Assembly: GCF_014640635.1 (NCBI RefSeq) | Contig: NZ_BMHI01000007.1 | Location: 124,001 to 188,000, forward strand | Direction of reading: 5' to 3' | DNA: 64,000 bases | Source of the DNA: Flexivirga endophytica | GTDB taxonomy: Bacteria; Actinomycetota; Actinomycetes; Actinomycetales; Dermatophilaceae | Shown: positions 42,183 to 52,334 of the stretch, piece after piece | How positions within the stretch are numbered: position 1 is the stretch's first letter | How the letters are laid out: each line of letters starts with the position of its first letter | Notes under the pieces: generated by a model | What the model was told of the DNA's origin: nothing | What the model saw: the letters and a program-made list of their open reading frames with translations, nothing else | Databases searched by the model: none | Position numbers and translations under genes: made by a program

Positions 42183-43139
42183 TCAACTCCTCCCGCTCGT
42201 GGTGAGATCGACCTTGAAGAGCTTGACGAATATGAACGCGATGATCAGCACGATCAGGAAGAGGATCACCGCCAGGGCGGAGCCCATGCCGATCTCGACC
42301 CGGCTCACCGTCTCGGTGCCAACCAGCATCGACAACGTCTGCGTCTTGTTCGCTCCACCGGTCATGACATACGGATTGTCATAGATACGAACGGCATCCA
42401 ACGTGCGGAACAGCAGCGCCACCATCAGCGCGGCCTTCATGTTGGGCAGGATCACCTTGGTGAAGCGCTGCATCCAGGTGGCACCGTCCACCTTGGCCGC
42501 CTCCTCCTGCGCCGAATCGACCTGAGCCAGGCCGGCCAGTAGCAGCAGCGACATGAACGGCGTGGTCTTCCAGATCTCCGACAGGCAGATGATGGTCAGC
42601 GACGACCAGCGACCACCGAACCAGTTGAAGTTCTCGCTGAATCCGCCGAAGGTGAGGAAGTGCAGCCAGTGGTTGAAGAAGCCGGTGTCGATCTGCGCGG
42701 CATACAGCCACGAGAACCCGGACACGACGGTGACGATCGCGTAGGGGATCAGGACCACTGTGCGCAACGTGCGCCGCGGCCAGACGACCCGGTGCATGAC
42801 CATGGCGATCGCCATACCGAGGATCAGCTCGAAGACGAGAGTCACGATCACGATCACCAGGGTCGTGACGAACGCCTGCCAGAAGAGCGGATCGGACAGT
42901 GCGGTGATGTAGTTCTGCAGCCACACCATCTTCTTGCCGGCCGGATCGGTCAACCGGTAGTTGAACAGGGAGAGATAGACCGCGTAGCCGATCGGGTAGA
43001 GCGTGACCAGCAGCATGACGATGAACGCCGGTCCGGCCAGGCGCCAGCCGAGGTTGCGCTCGCCCTTGGCCCGATCGGACAGGTGCGCCTGCTCCTCGGA
43101 GGTCAGGTCGGCCTTGGTGGTTTCCGCAACGGTACTCAT
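42183..43139 (-). CDS. Sugar ABC transporter permease (SugA/MalF-type)
   Basis: This 318-residue permease has a short N-terminal cytosolic region, six transmembrane helices and the EAA loop QEEAAKVDGATWMQRFTKVILPNMK. The topology is MalF-like without the large periplasmic loop seen in enteric MalF. Its start overlaps the stop of the binding-protein gene by four bases, and it is three bases from the second permease, a tightly coupled operon. Confidence 0.9.
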   Translation of the reverse strand: MSTVAETTKADLTSEEQAHLSDRAKGERNLGWRLAGPAFIVMLLVTLYPIGYAVYLSLFNYRLTDPAGKKMVWLQNYITALSDPLFWQAFVTTLVIVIVTLVFELILGMAIAMVMHRVVWPRRTLRTVVLIPYAIVTVVSGFSWLYAAQIDTGFFNHWLHFLTFGGFSENFNWFGGRWSSLTIICLSEIWKTTPFMSLLLLAGLAQVDSAQEEAAKVDGATWMQRFTKVILPNMKAALMVALLFRTLDAVRIYDNPYVMTGGANKTQTLSMLVGTETVSRVEIGMGSALAVILFLIVLIIAFIFVKLFKVDLTTSGRS

Positions 43140-44446
43140 AGGAGGGCCTTCCCGTTCAAGACCTTCAGGATGAAGGACTGCGTCTTGGCGGGCGTCTGCT
43201 GGTTGACCGAACTCGGTGGGCTGAACTTCTGCTGCAGCGCCGTCGAGATGTCACCCCAGTACGGGGTCAGCGGGCGGGCCGCCGCGACATCCAGCGACTT
43301 CCGGATCTCGGCCGCGATGCCGTTCGGGAACGCCTTCTTGACCTCGGCGGTCTCATAGGCGCCCTTGCGGCTGGCCGGGTTGCCCGAGGCGGCCATGTAG
43401 TCCGCCTGGTGCTTCTGGTTGGTGATACAGGCAGCCGCCTGGTAGGCGAGATCGGCGTGCTGGCTGTCCTTGCCGACGGCCAGCTGGATACCACCGTATG
43501 GCGGGGCTGCCTTCTCACCCTGCACGGTCTGCGGGTACATGGTTGCGGCCACATCGGCCTTGTCCTTGCCTGCGTACGCGCCGTAGGTGTAGGGCCAATT
43601 GACCAGGAAGCCGCCCTTCTTGCTGCTGAAGAGGTTGAGCGACTCGGTCTCGGTGGAGTTGCCCATCGCCGGTCCACCGACGCCGGTCGAGGAGACGTCG
43701 TGGATGATCTTGGCCGCGTCCTTGCCCGCCTTCGTGTCCAGACCCAGCTTGATGTTCTCGTAGGTGGCGTTCGGGTTCTTGACGACCTCCCCGCCCGCGC
43801 CCGCGACCAGTGCGTTGATCCAGACCGAGTAGCCCTCGTAGAGCTTCGCCTGCACACCGATCTGCATCTTGGCCCGCTGGGCTCCCTTGATCAATTGGTC
43901 CCAGGTGATCGGTTTGCTCATGTCGAGGCCGGCCTTCTTGGCGACCGACTTCTTGTACCAGAGCAACTGCGTGTTGGACCAGAACGGCACCGACATCAGT
44001 TTGCCGCCGTACGTCGACGCGTCGATCGACGACTGCACCCGATCGGCCTTGAAGTCGTCGATCATATTCTTGGGGACGGGGGCAAAATAACCGGCAGCCG
44101 CGAACTCACTGACGAACGCCGGATCGACACTCATCAGATCCATCGTCTTGTCACCGCCGGCCAGTCGCCGCAGCAACTGGATCCGCTGGTCACTAGCCGA
44201 GTTGGGCAACAACTGCACCTTGATCCGGTACTTGCCGCCGGACGCCTGCGAGCACTCCTTCGCAAGGGTGGCCTGGCCGCCCTTGCTCGCGTCCGCGTTG
44301 CCGACATCCGGGTTGATGTACCAGGTGAGGTGGGCCGGTCCGGATCCGCTGCCGCCGCTTCCACCACAGGCGGCGAGCCCGGTGGTGGCCATCAGCACAG
44401 CGGCCGATATTGCGATGCCACGTCGAGGTGGCCTGAGCCGTTTCAT
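43136..44446 (-). CDS. Extracellular sugar-binding lipoprotein (LpqY-like)
   Basis: The 436-residue protein has a lipoprotein signal with the lipobox LAAC followed by a Gly/Ser linker, then a two-lobed binding fold. Residues near IQLLRRLAGGDKTMDLMSVD and PFWSNTQLLWYKKS closely resemble the mycobacterial trehalose-binding protein LpqY in its LpqY-SugABC importer. Binding trehalose is therefore my best inference; other disaccharides are possible. The ATG at 44446 follows GGAG by nine bases. It overlaps the first permease by four bases. No regulator is encoded beside the operon. Confidence 0.85.
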   Translation of the reverse strand: MKRLRPPRRGIAISAAVLMATTGLAACGGSGGSGSGPAHLTWYINPDVGNADASKGGQATLAKECSQASGGKYRIKVQLLPNSASDQRIQLLRRLAGGDKTMDLMSVDPAFVSEFAAAGYFAPVPKNMIDDFKADRVQSSIDASTYGGKLMSVPFWSNTQLLWYKKSVAKKAGLDMSKPITWDQLIKGAQRAKMQIGVQAKLYEGYSVWINALVAGAGGEVVKNPNATYENIKLGLDTKAGKDAAKIIHDVSSTGVGGPAMGNSTETESLNLFSSKKGGFLVNWPYTYGAYAGKDKADVAATMYPQTVQGEKAAPPYGGIQLAVGKDSQHADLAYQAAACITNQKHQADYMAASGNPASRKGAYETAEVKKAFPNGIAAEIRKSLDVAAARPLTPYWGDISTALQQKFSPPSSVNQQTPAKTQSFILKVLNGKALL

Positions 44447-44664
44447 ATGCATCCGCTCCATCCAGGGGGTGTGAGCTACAACACGTTCCACACGGTCTAC
44501 ACCTTTCCATCCCCGCTGTCTCGTGGACAGCCCATTGAGTTGGCAAACCGTTGCGAACCCCCGAACGGCTCCGGCAGTCCGCGGCAGCACTCCCGCCGGC
44601 CCGTTCGCGGCGCCCGGCTACTCTCTGAACGGACCCGCAATAAGCAAGGAGATAGCCAAGAGTC

Positions 44665-46344
<1,680 letters not shown>

Positions 46345-46347
46345 TCA

Positions 46348-46391
46348 CCCCGCAAAGTTCTCGCTCCTTCGTCGCTCGATACTTTGCGGGG
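46348..46391 (+). repeat. Dispersed hairpin repeat, family 1, copy 3
   Basis: CCCCGCAAAGT (46348) and ACTTTGCGGGG (46381) form a perfect 11-bp inverted repeat around a 22-base loop. The A-T pair here replaces the G-C pair of the other copies, a compensatory change that argues for selection on the hairpin. It begins three bases after the fumarase stop. Confidence 0.7.
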
Positions 46392-46420
46392 ACCCCTCTC
46401 ATCGACGGAAAGGTAGTCCG

Positions 46421-47053
46421 GTGACGGAACGCATATCACCGCAGCAGGCGTGGGATCAGCTCATCGAGGGCAACGGCCGGTTCGTCTCGAACACTCCACG
46501 CCACCCCAACCAGGACCTGGAGCGACGCAACCTGCTCGAGCACGGGCAGCGACCGACAGCCGTGCTCTTCGGCTGCGGTGACAGCCGGGTCGCGTCGGAG
46601 ATCATCTTCGACCAGGGCCTGGGCGACCTCTTCGTCGTCCGTACTGCCGGCCACATCATCGACGACGCAGTGCTCGGCTCGATCGAGTTCGGCGTGGAGT
46701 TGCTCGACGTCCCGCTGATCGTGATCCTCGGTCACCAGTCCTGTGGCGCCATCGCTGCCGGCATCGCAGCTGCTGAGAGCGGTGAGATGCCGCCGGGTTA
46801 CGTTCGCGACATCGCCGTCCAGGTCATGCCGAGCGTCGCCCGCGCACATGCTGCGGGAGATGCTTCGCCGGCGGCGGTCGGGGCGCTGCATGTGCGGGCC
46901 ACCGCGGATCTGCTGTTCGAGCGGTCCCGCATCTGCCACGACGCAGTCGAGCGCGGCGACCTCGCGATCGTCGGCGCCACCTATGCGCTGCACGACGGCA
47001 AGGCTTCTGCCCTCACCGCCACACCGGCGGTCCGCACCGGCGGCACGGACTGA
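46421..47053 (+). CDS. Beta-class carbonic anhydrase
   Basis: This 210-residue zinc enzyme interconverts carbon dioxide and bicarbonate. Zinc ligands and the catalytic dyad are in FGCGDSRVASE (Cys, Asp-Arg) and LGHQSCGAIA (His, Cys). VRTAGHIIDDAVLGSIEF is the usual middle segment. The start is GTG at 46421, seven bases after AAAGG; the frame is open further upstream but reads through the repeat. Nearby genes do not share an obvious pathway. Confidence 0.94.
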   Translation: MTERISPQQAWDQLIEGNGRFVSNTPRHPNQDLERRNLLEHGQRPTAVLFGCGDSRVASEIIFDQGLGDLFVVRTAGHIIDDAVLGSIEFGVELLDVPLIVILGHQSCGAIAAGIAAAESGEMPPGYVRDIAVQVMPSVARAHAAGDASPAAVGALHVRATADLLFERSRICHDAVERGDLAIVGATYALHDGKASALTATPAVRTGGTD

Positions 47054-47054
47054 C

Positions 47055-47870
47055 ATGCAGGTCGTCTCACTGCGCATCCATCCGGTGAAAAGCACGGCCA
47101 TCACGCCGGTTTCGAGCGCGTATATCGGCTTCGCAGGCTTGCGAGGCGACCGCGAGTGGATGGTCGTCGACGAGAACGCCGCGATGGTCAGCGCGCGGGA
47201 GTTACCCGGGTTGTTCCGAGTCCAGGCAGCACCTTTGCAGGGCGAGTCCGCTGCCGTCACTTTGTCGGCGGCTGGCTCGTCATACACAGTGCGTGCCGGT
47301 GACTCGGAGCTGAGCGCGACGATGTTCACCCGGCCACCGATGCGGGTTCGAGAGACAACCGAGTCGGCGTCGCAGTGGCTGGAGCAGGTGACGGGGCGGG
47401 CCGGGCTGGAGATCGTCCAGTGTGCGTACCCCGAGGCGCGGCGGCTCAACCCGGAGTTCTCCCGGCCGGACGATCGCGCGGCGTTCCAGGACGGTTACCC
47501 GGTCACGGTGGCATCGCTGGCGTCGCTGCGGCAGCTCAACGCGTGGATCGAGGAGGCCGGTGGCGATCCGGTCCAAATCGACCGCTTCCGGCCGAATGTC
47601 GTGATCGACGGTGACGAGCCTTTCGCGGAGGACAACTGGACGTCGGTGCAGATCGGCGGCGTGCGGTTGCGTGCCGCGAAGCCGGTGGACCGGTGCGTGA
47701 TGACGCTCGTGGACCCTGCTTCGCCGCAGCTCGCAAAGGGCAAGGAGCCGATCCGGACACTCAGCCGGCACCGCAAGTGGGACGGCAAGACGTGGTTCTG
47801 CCACCACCTGATACCCGATACCGAGGGTGAGATCGCCATCGGGGACCCGGTAGTCCCGCAGCAGCGCTGA
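47055..47870 (+). CDS. MOSC-domain protein (MOSC N-terminal beta-barrel type)
   Basis: This 271-residue protein begins one base after the carbonic anhydrase stop. Residues 1-115 form the MOSC_N beta-barrel (SLRIHPVKSTAITPV), and the rest is the MOSC domain with DRFRPNVVIDGDEPFAEDNW, PVDRCVMTLVDP and the final WFCHHLIPDTEGEIAIGD. Relatives include the mARC-type molybdenum enzymes that reduce N-hydroxylated compounds; the cysteine in PVDRC is the candidate metal ligand. The redox partner and substrate are unknown. Confidence 0.88.
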   Translation: MQVVSLRIHPVKSTAITPVSSAYIGFAGLRGDREWMVVDENAAMVSARELPGLFRVQAAPLQGESAAVTLSAAGSSYTVRAGDSELSATMFTRPPMRVRETTESASQWLEQVTGRAGLEIVQCAYPEARRLNPEFSRPDDRAAFQDGYPVTVASLASLRQLNAWIEEAGGDPVQIDRFRPNVVIDGDEPFAEDNWTSVQIGGVRLRAAKPVDRCVMTLVDPASPQLAKGKEPIRTLSRHRKWDGKTWFCHHLIPDTEGEIAIGDPVVPQQR

Positions 47871-47876
47871 CCCACC

Positions 47877-47986
47877 CCCCATTTACCGACAGGACACCCG
47901 ATTGCCGAAAGGACACCGGATTCAGGGCAAAAACCCCCGAATCCGGTGTCCTCTCGATGCATCGCCTGTCCTCTCGGCAAATGGGG
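47877..47986. repeat. Nested palindrome element, family 2, copy B
   Basis: The outer arms begin CCCCATTT (47877) and end AAATGGGG (47979). The inner arms are a perfect 14-bp inverted repeat (47910-47923 and 47939-47952). The CCGAGAGGACA-like 11-mer occurs four times, in the same two-direct, two-inverted layout as copy A and at 19-20 base spacing. It lies between convergent genes. Confidence 0.75.
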
Positions 47987-48017
47987 CGGGAGGCCTCACG
48001 AGCCGAGCGCGGGCTTC

Positions 48018-48443
48018 TCAGGCGGGCTCGCCGACCACGGTGACCTCGATGTTGCCGCGGGTCGCCTTGGAGTAGGGGCAGAAGCCGTGTGCCTTGTCGG
48101 CGAGCTCCTGCGCCTTGGCCGCGTCGACGCCCGGAATCTTGGCGGTCAGCGCGACCGCGATGCCGAAGCCGGTGTCGGTCTTGCCGAAGGTCACGTCCGC
48201 CGTGACGGTCGACTCGCTTGCGTCCACGCCGTCCTGCTGCGCCATGGCGTTCAGCGCGCCGGAGAAGCATGCGGAATAGCCTGCGGCGAAAAGGGTCTCG
48301 GGGTTCGCCTTCGGGTTGGCCTGGCTGCCCGGCTTGCCCAGCGGCAGGTCGACCACGCCGTCTGCGCTCTTGACATTGCCTTCGCGGCCGCCCTTGGCGG
48401 TTGCCGCCGTCGTGTAGAGAACCTCAGTGACTTTCTCGGACAT
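48018..48443 (-). CDS. ohr: Organic hydroperoxide resistance protein (Ohr/OsmC family)
   Basis: The 141-residue protein is a thiol peroxidase of the Ohr/OsmC fold. The catalytic cysteines are in AAGYSACFSGALNA and GFCPYSKATRGN, and PGSQANPKANPETLFAAGY is the Ohr signature. It reduces organic hydroperoxides with lipoylated partners. The ATG at 48443 is the standard start. No OhrR regulator is adjacent. It is convergent with the MOSC gene across the nested palindrome. Confidence 0.93.
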   Translation of the reverse strand: MSEKVTEVLYTTAATAKGGREGNVKSADGVVDLPLGKPGSQANPKANPETLFAAGYSACFSGALNAMAQQDGVDASESTVTADVTFGKTDTGFGIAVALTAKIPGVDAAKAQELADKAHGFCPYSKATRGNIEVTVVGEPA

Positions 48444-48586
48444 CCTGATGCCTTTCTCGATTCGATGATCGCAAGGTGTTGGCACGGCGCACGTCGCCTG
48501 TGCAGGTGCCGCGGCCGCAGGCCTTCACAGTACGACGCTCGTCGGTGCATGCCCACGGCGAGGCCACCCGTCGGACGCGATGCCAT

Positions 48587-49699
48587 TCACCCGGTCGCGA
48601 GGAAGGTCTCCCCGGACGAGGCCGCCCGAGCACGGCTGTCGTCATCGAGCGGACCCGGCCCCCAGACGGGCGGGTCGGGCAACTCCGAGCGCAGGGTCGG
48701 CAGCACGGCATCGGCGAAGAGCTCGAGGCTTCGGTGATGATCGCCCTCTGACACTCCCTGGGCATCGGCGCCCACATGGAGCACGGTGTGTCCGAATCTC
48801 TCGTGATAGCGACGGACCTTCTCCAACACCTGTGCCGGGCTGCCGATGAGTGCCGAACTGCGCTCGACGTAGTCGTCCAGTGTCGCGAAGACCGGCTCGA
48901 CACCGAGACGTCGTTGCGCGGCGAGGTAGCCCGCGAAGGCCGGCTGGAACGCGGCGCGGGCCTCCTGCGAGGTCGCGGCCACCGACAGGCCGGCACTGCC
49001 CGCACCCACCGTCAGCGCCTTGGGGTCGTGACCGTAGTGGGTCCAGCGCTCGCGGTAGTGGTCGATCAGCGCTGCATACGGCTCGATCGGATTGGTGACG
49101 TTCGCGGAGAAGAGCGGTTCACCGAATCGCGCTGCCAGGTCGACGGATGCCTTGCTCGTGGCGCTCCCGTGCCACACCCGCACCGGCCGCTGATAAGGGC
49201 GCGGCCACACTTCCGCGTCGCGCAACGGCGGACGGAACCGGGTGTCCGCGGTGACCGTGTCCTGCCGCCAGAGCGCCCGGAACACCTCGTAGGACTCGGC
49301 ATTGCGGTCCCATTGATCGTCTTCGGTGACGGCGAAGAGCTGACGCTGCGCACTGCCGTTGCCCTTTCCGACGATGAGCTCGAGCCTGCCCTCGGACAGG
49401 TGGTCGAGGGTCGCGTAGTCCTCGTAGGCGCGCACCGGGTCGAGCAGGCTGAGCGTGGTGACCGCGGTGAACAACCGGATCCGCCGGGTGCGCGCCGCCA
49501 AGTGCGACAGCACGACCGTCGGCGCCGAAGAGATGAAGGGCCGTTCGTGACGCTCCCCCACCCCGAACCCGTCGAGACCGATCTGCTCGACGAACTCAGC
49601 TGCTCGAACGACCTGCGCGAACCGCTCATGCGTCGAAACCTGCTCACCTGTCACCGGGTCCGGCGCGTGAACAATCAGTGAGATCGCAATCGCCTTCAT
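48587..49699 (-). CDS. Luciferase-like (LLM) flavin-dependent monooxygenase
   Basis: This 370-residue TIM-barrel protein is a bacterial luciferase-like monooxygenase that oxidises its substrate with reduced FMN and oxygen. Typical segments are FVEQIGLDGFGVGERHE, PTVVLSHLAARTRRIRLFTAVT and YATLDHLSEGRLELIVGKG. It is the last gene of the SAM-riboswitch-controlled operon, after the ABC transporter and DUF1684 protein, so oxidising an imported organosulfur compound is the best inference. The start overlaps the DUF1684 stop (ATGA). Reduced flavin must come from elsewhere, possibly from the reductase at 58093. Confidence 0.88.
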   Translation of the reverse strand: MKAIAISLIVHAPDPVTGEQVSTHERFAQVVRAAEFVEQIGLDGFGVGERHERPFISSAPTVVLSHLAARTRRIRLFTAVTTLSLLDPVRAYEDYATLDHLSEGRLELIVGKGNGSAQRQLFAVTEDDQWDRNAESYEVFRALWRQDTVTADTRFRPPLRDAEVWPRPYQRPVRVWHGSATSKASVDLAARFGEPLFSANVTNPIEPYAALIDHYRERWTHYGHDPKALTVGAGSAGLSVAATSQEARAAFQPAFAGYLAAQRRLGVEPVFATLDDYVERSSALIGSPAQVLEKVRRYHERFGHTVLHVGADAQGVSEGDHHRSLELFADAVLPTLRSELPDPPVWGPGPLDDDSRARAASSGETFLATG

Positions 49700-50544
49700 C
49701 CCGCGATCCGCTCGACGATCTCCGCGTCGAGAGACGGGTCGAGCTCGCCTGCGGTCACTGCGATCGGGAGTCTGTTCTCGATCGGTGGCAGCGGGCACGT
49801 CGCGTAGGGCGTATGGGCGCACGGCAGATTGCTCGCGCGATTGAAGTCGAGGCGCACCTCACCGTCGGCGTCAGGAGCCGGCACCGACAACGACCGCACA
49901 GCGGGGTAGGTGGTCACGCCTGCCGTTTCGTCGGTGAACAGCACGAGCAGTTCCCCGTCGGTGTGACCTGGAAAAGCCACGAGCGACAACGTCTTTCCGG
50001 CGCGCGTGAAGGTGAGCTCACCCACGGCGTCATACACGTGCTCGAGTCCCTCGACCGCCGCGCCGACGGTGGTCGGCCGGGGTTTGATGAATGGCGCGAA
50101 GAGTGCGGGCACGACCCAGTCCGGATCCGCCGGGAAGGCAGTGCTGCCGCTGAATGCCGCACGCCGCGGATTTGCGGGATCACGAGGTCGGAGTATGTCG
50201 AAGCCGCCGCGCTTGGCGACCTCGATGTGAACGTCTCCGCTCTCCACGACGACGCCGGAGCGCTCGGCCAGAACGCCGAAATCGTGATGTCCGAAGATCG
50301 GGCGGCCCTCCAGCGTCACCGTCTCCGTCTCGTCCAGGTCGACGTGCACGCCGGCGGAGTCGGTGCGCCATACACCGGGGACACCGGCAAACGACGTTGG
50401 GTCAGCGGTGAGGAAGTGTAGACCGGTCACGGCGAGGAACCCGTGCGGCGCCGCCAGGGCTCGATCGTGCTCCAGCCGCCACTGTTGCCAATCACGGTGA
50501 AAGTCAACGGTTTCAGCATCTTCAGTGATCTGATCAATTGTCAT
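49696..50544 (-). CDS. DUF1684 protein
   Basis: The 282-residue protein shows the DUF1684 hallmarks: FHRDWQQWRLEHDRALAAPHGFLAVTGLHFL at the start and FNRASNLPCAHTPYATCPLPPIENRLPIAV near the end. DUF1684 has no demonstrated function that I know of. The conserved CxHTPYATCPLPP segment could bind a ligand or metal. Here it is cotranscribed with a transporter and a flavin monooxygenase under a SAM riboswitch, so a step in breaking down an organosulfur compound is likely. It overlaps the monooxygenase by four bases. Confidence 0.85.
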   Translation of the reverse strand: MTIDQITEDAETVDFHRDWQQWRLEHDRALAAPHGFLAVTGLHFLTADPTSFAGVPGVWRTDSAGVHVDLDETETVTLEGRPIFGHHDFGVLAERSGVVVESGDVHIEVAKRGGFDILRPRDPANPRRAAFSGSTAFPADPDWVVPALFAPFIKPRPTTVGAAVEGLEHVYDAVGELTFTRAGKTLSLVAFPGHTDGELLVLFTDETAGVTTYPAVRSLSVPAPDADGEVRLDFNRASNLPCAHTPYATCPLPPIENRLPIAVTAGELDPSLDAEIVERIAG

Positions 50545-50562
50545 GTCTCGGCCTTTCCGGGG

Positions 50563-51537
50563 TCAGAACGTAGCGGGCGGGTTGAGTTGCGATGTGCTGA
50601 TGACCGACGATCCGACCTTCCACTTCGCGAAGATCTTGGCGTAGGTGCCGTCCTTGATCAGGTCGTTGACGGCCGCCTGGATCGCCGGGGCGATCGGCGA
50701 CTTCTTCGCGGTCACCAGGCCCACCGGCGTCTGGGCGACCTGGCCGAGGAACTTTGTGCCCTTGATCTTCTGCACGACGACCTTCTGGCTCAGCGTCGGC
50801 CCGAAGAACGCATCGACCTTGCCGTTCTGCAGACCGAGATAGATCGGTGCGGTGTCAGAGAAGTACTGGACCTTGTAGGGCTTCTTCCCGGCCGCCGCGC
50901 ACTTCGGTGCGGAGGTCGTCAACAACTTCTGGAAGGTCGTGCCGCTGGTCGTCGCGACATTCAGGCCGCACACGTCCAGCAGGCTCTTCACGTGCGAGAC
51001 CTTGACGTCCTTGCTGCCGACGAAAGCTTGGCCGTCATTCAGGTATGTCGCGAAGTCGACGACCTTCTCCCGCTCCTTCGTGACGCCGAAATTTCCTTGT
51101 CCCACTTGGTATTTCCCACTCTGCACGCCAGGGATGATGGTCTGGAACGTGCCGTTCTCGACCTGCCACTTGATGCCGAGCTTCTTCGCGATCGCGGCGC
51201 GGATGTCGAGGTCGAGACCGACCTCCTTGCCGTCGACCACGCCGGCGTGCGGCAGCCCCGCCGTGCCGGTCACCTGGGTGGTCCCCAGGATGAGCATCCC
51301 GGACTTCACAACGCTCTTGGGCAACAACTTCCGGGCTGTCGGGTCCGCAGTGATCTTGCCGGTGAAGTCGGCCGGTGCCGCTGCGGCCGCCTTGCCGCCG
51401 CCAGCAGCTCCCCCGCCGGACGTCGAACCTCCCGACGACGAACCGCAGGCGGCGAGGGAGCCAGCCAGGGCGAGCGCGGTCGCAGCCGTGAGGGCTGTGC
51501 GCGGTCGGAGGCGGGAACGGGTGATTGCGGTGTTCAT
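50563..51537 (-). CDS. ABC transporter substrate-binding lipoprotein (amino-acid type)
   Basis: The 324-residue protein has a lipobox LAAC with Cys31 and a Ser/Gly linker. A family-3 periplasmic binding fold follows, with GLDLDIRAAIAKKLGIKWQ, TFQTIIPGVQSGKYQVGQG and EREKVVDFATYLND. This family binds amino acids and small polar compounds such as cystine or sulfur-containing derivatives. The SAM-IV riboswitch ahead of the operon argues for a sulfur source. GGAG lies seven bases before the ATG. Confidence 0.88.
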   Translation of the reverse strand: MNTAITRSRLRPRTALTAATALALAGSLAACGSSSGGSTSGGGAAGGGKAAAAAPADFTGKITADPTARKLLPKSVVKSGMLILGTTQVTGTAGLPHAGVVDGKEVGLDLDIRAAIAKKLGIKWQVENGTFQTIIPGVQSGKYQVGQGNFGVTKEREKVVDFATYLNDGQAFVGSKDVKVSHVKSLLDVCGLNVATTSGTTFQKLLTTSAPKCAAAGKKPYKVQYFSDTAPIYLGLQNGKVDAFFGPTLSQKVVVQKIKGTKFLGQVAQTPVGLVTAKKSPIAPAIQAAVNDLIKDGTYAKIFAKWKVGSSVISTSQLNPPATF

Positions 51538-51554
51538 GATCTTCTCCAGATTCG

Positions 51555-52334
51555 CTAAAGGACTGCTGCCACAAAGGCACGGGCGCGTTCGTTGTCGGTG
51601 TTGTCGAGGACGTCCGCGGGTGCACCGCGGTCGACTATCTGACCGCCGTCGAGGAAGACGAGCTGGTCCGCCACCTCACGGGCGAAACCGATCTCATGTG
51701 TGACGATCGCCATCGTGATGCCGGTGGTCGCCAATTGTTTGATGACTGCGAGCACTTCACCGACGAGCTCCGGGTCGAGCGCACTCGTGGGCTCGTCGAA
51801 AAGGATCAGCCTGGGGTCCCGCGCCAACGCCCGCGCGATGGCGACCCGCTGCTGCTGCCCGCCGGACAGCTCGCTCGGATACGCACCCTCCCGACCAGCG
51901 AGTCCGACCCGCTTCAACAACTCGCCCGCTCGTGCCCTCGCGGCCGCGGCAGGAACGCCCGCGGCGAGCTGTCCCTCGGCGATGTTCTGCGCGGCGGTGC
52001 GGTGCCCGAAGAGGTTGAACTGCTGGAAGACCATCCCGATGGAGGCGCGTTGCCGCGCGATGTCTCGCGACGACCGCTCGCGCAGCCGCCCCTTCTCCGG
52101 CCGGTAACCGATCACCTCGCCACCGACTTCGACGTAACCGGAATCGGGGCGCTCCAGATGGTTGATGCAGCGCAACAGCGTCGACTTGCCGGATCCGGAC
52201 GGTCCGATGATGGCCGTGACGCTGCCCGCCGGGATGTCCAGGTCGATGCCACTGAGAACCTCGCGGCCACCGAAAACCTTGTGCAGGTTGCGGATCCGGA
52301 CCTCAGAACTCGCGACTGCGATCGTGTCGCTCAT
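51555..52334 (-). CDS. ABC transporter ATPase (polar amino-acid family)
   Basis: The 259-residue ATPase has Walker A GPSGSGKST, the signature LSGGQQQRVAIARALARD, and Walker B with LILFDEPTSALDPELV, plus the histidine in IVTHEIG. This is the GlnQ/TcyC-type ATPase class. The extra stretch GYRPEKGRLRERSSRD after Walker A is common in actinobacterial members. The start overlaps the permease stop by four bases (ATGA). Confidence 0.92.
   Translation of the reverse strand: MSDTIAVASSEVRIRNLHKVFGGREVLSGIDLDIPAGSVTAIIGPSGSGKSTLLRCINHLERPDSGYVEVGGEVIGYRPEKGRLRERSSRDIARQRASIGMVFQQFNLFGHRTAAQNIAEGQLAAGVPAAAARARAGELLKRVGLAGREGAYPSELSGGQQQRVAIARALARDPRLILFDEPTSALDPELVGEVLAVIKQLATTGITMAIVTHEIGFAREVADQLVFLDGGQIVDRGAPADVLDNTDNERARAFVAAVL

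Noticed and set aside
41301-42542. A long open frame opposite the sugar permeases
   Set aside because: It is antisense to two membrane proteins with EAA motifs and reads as charged low-complexity sequence.
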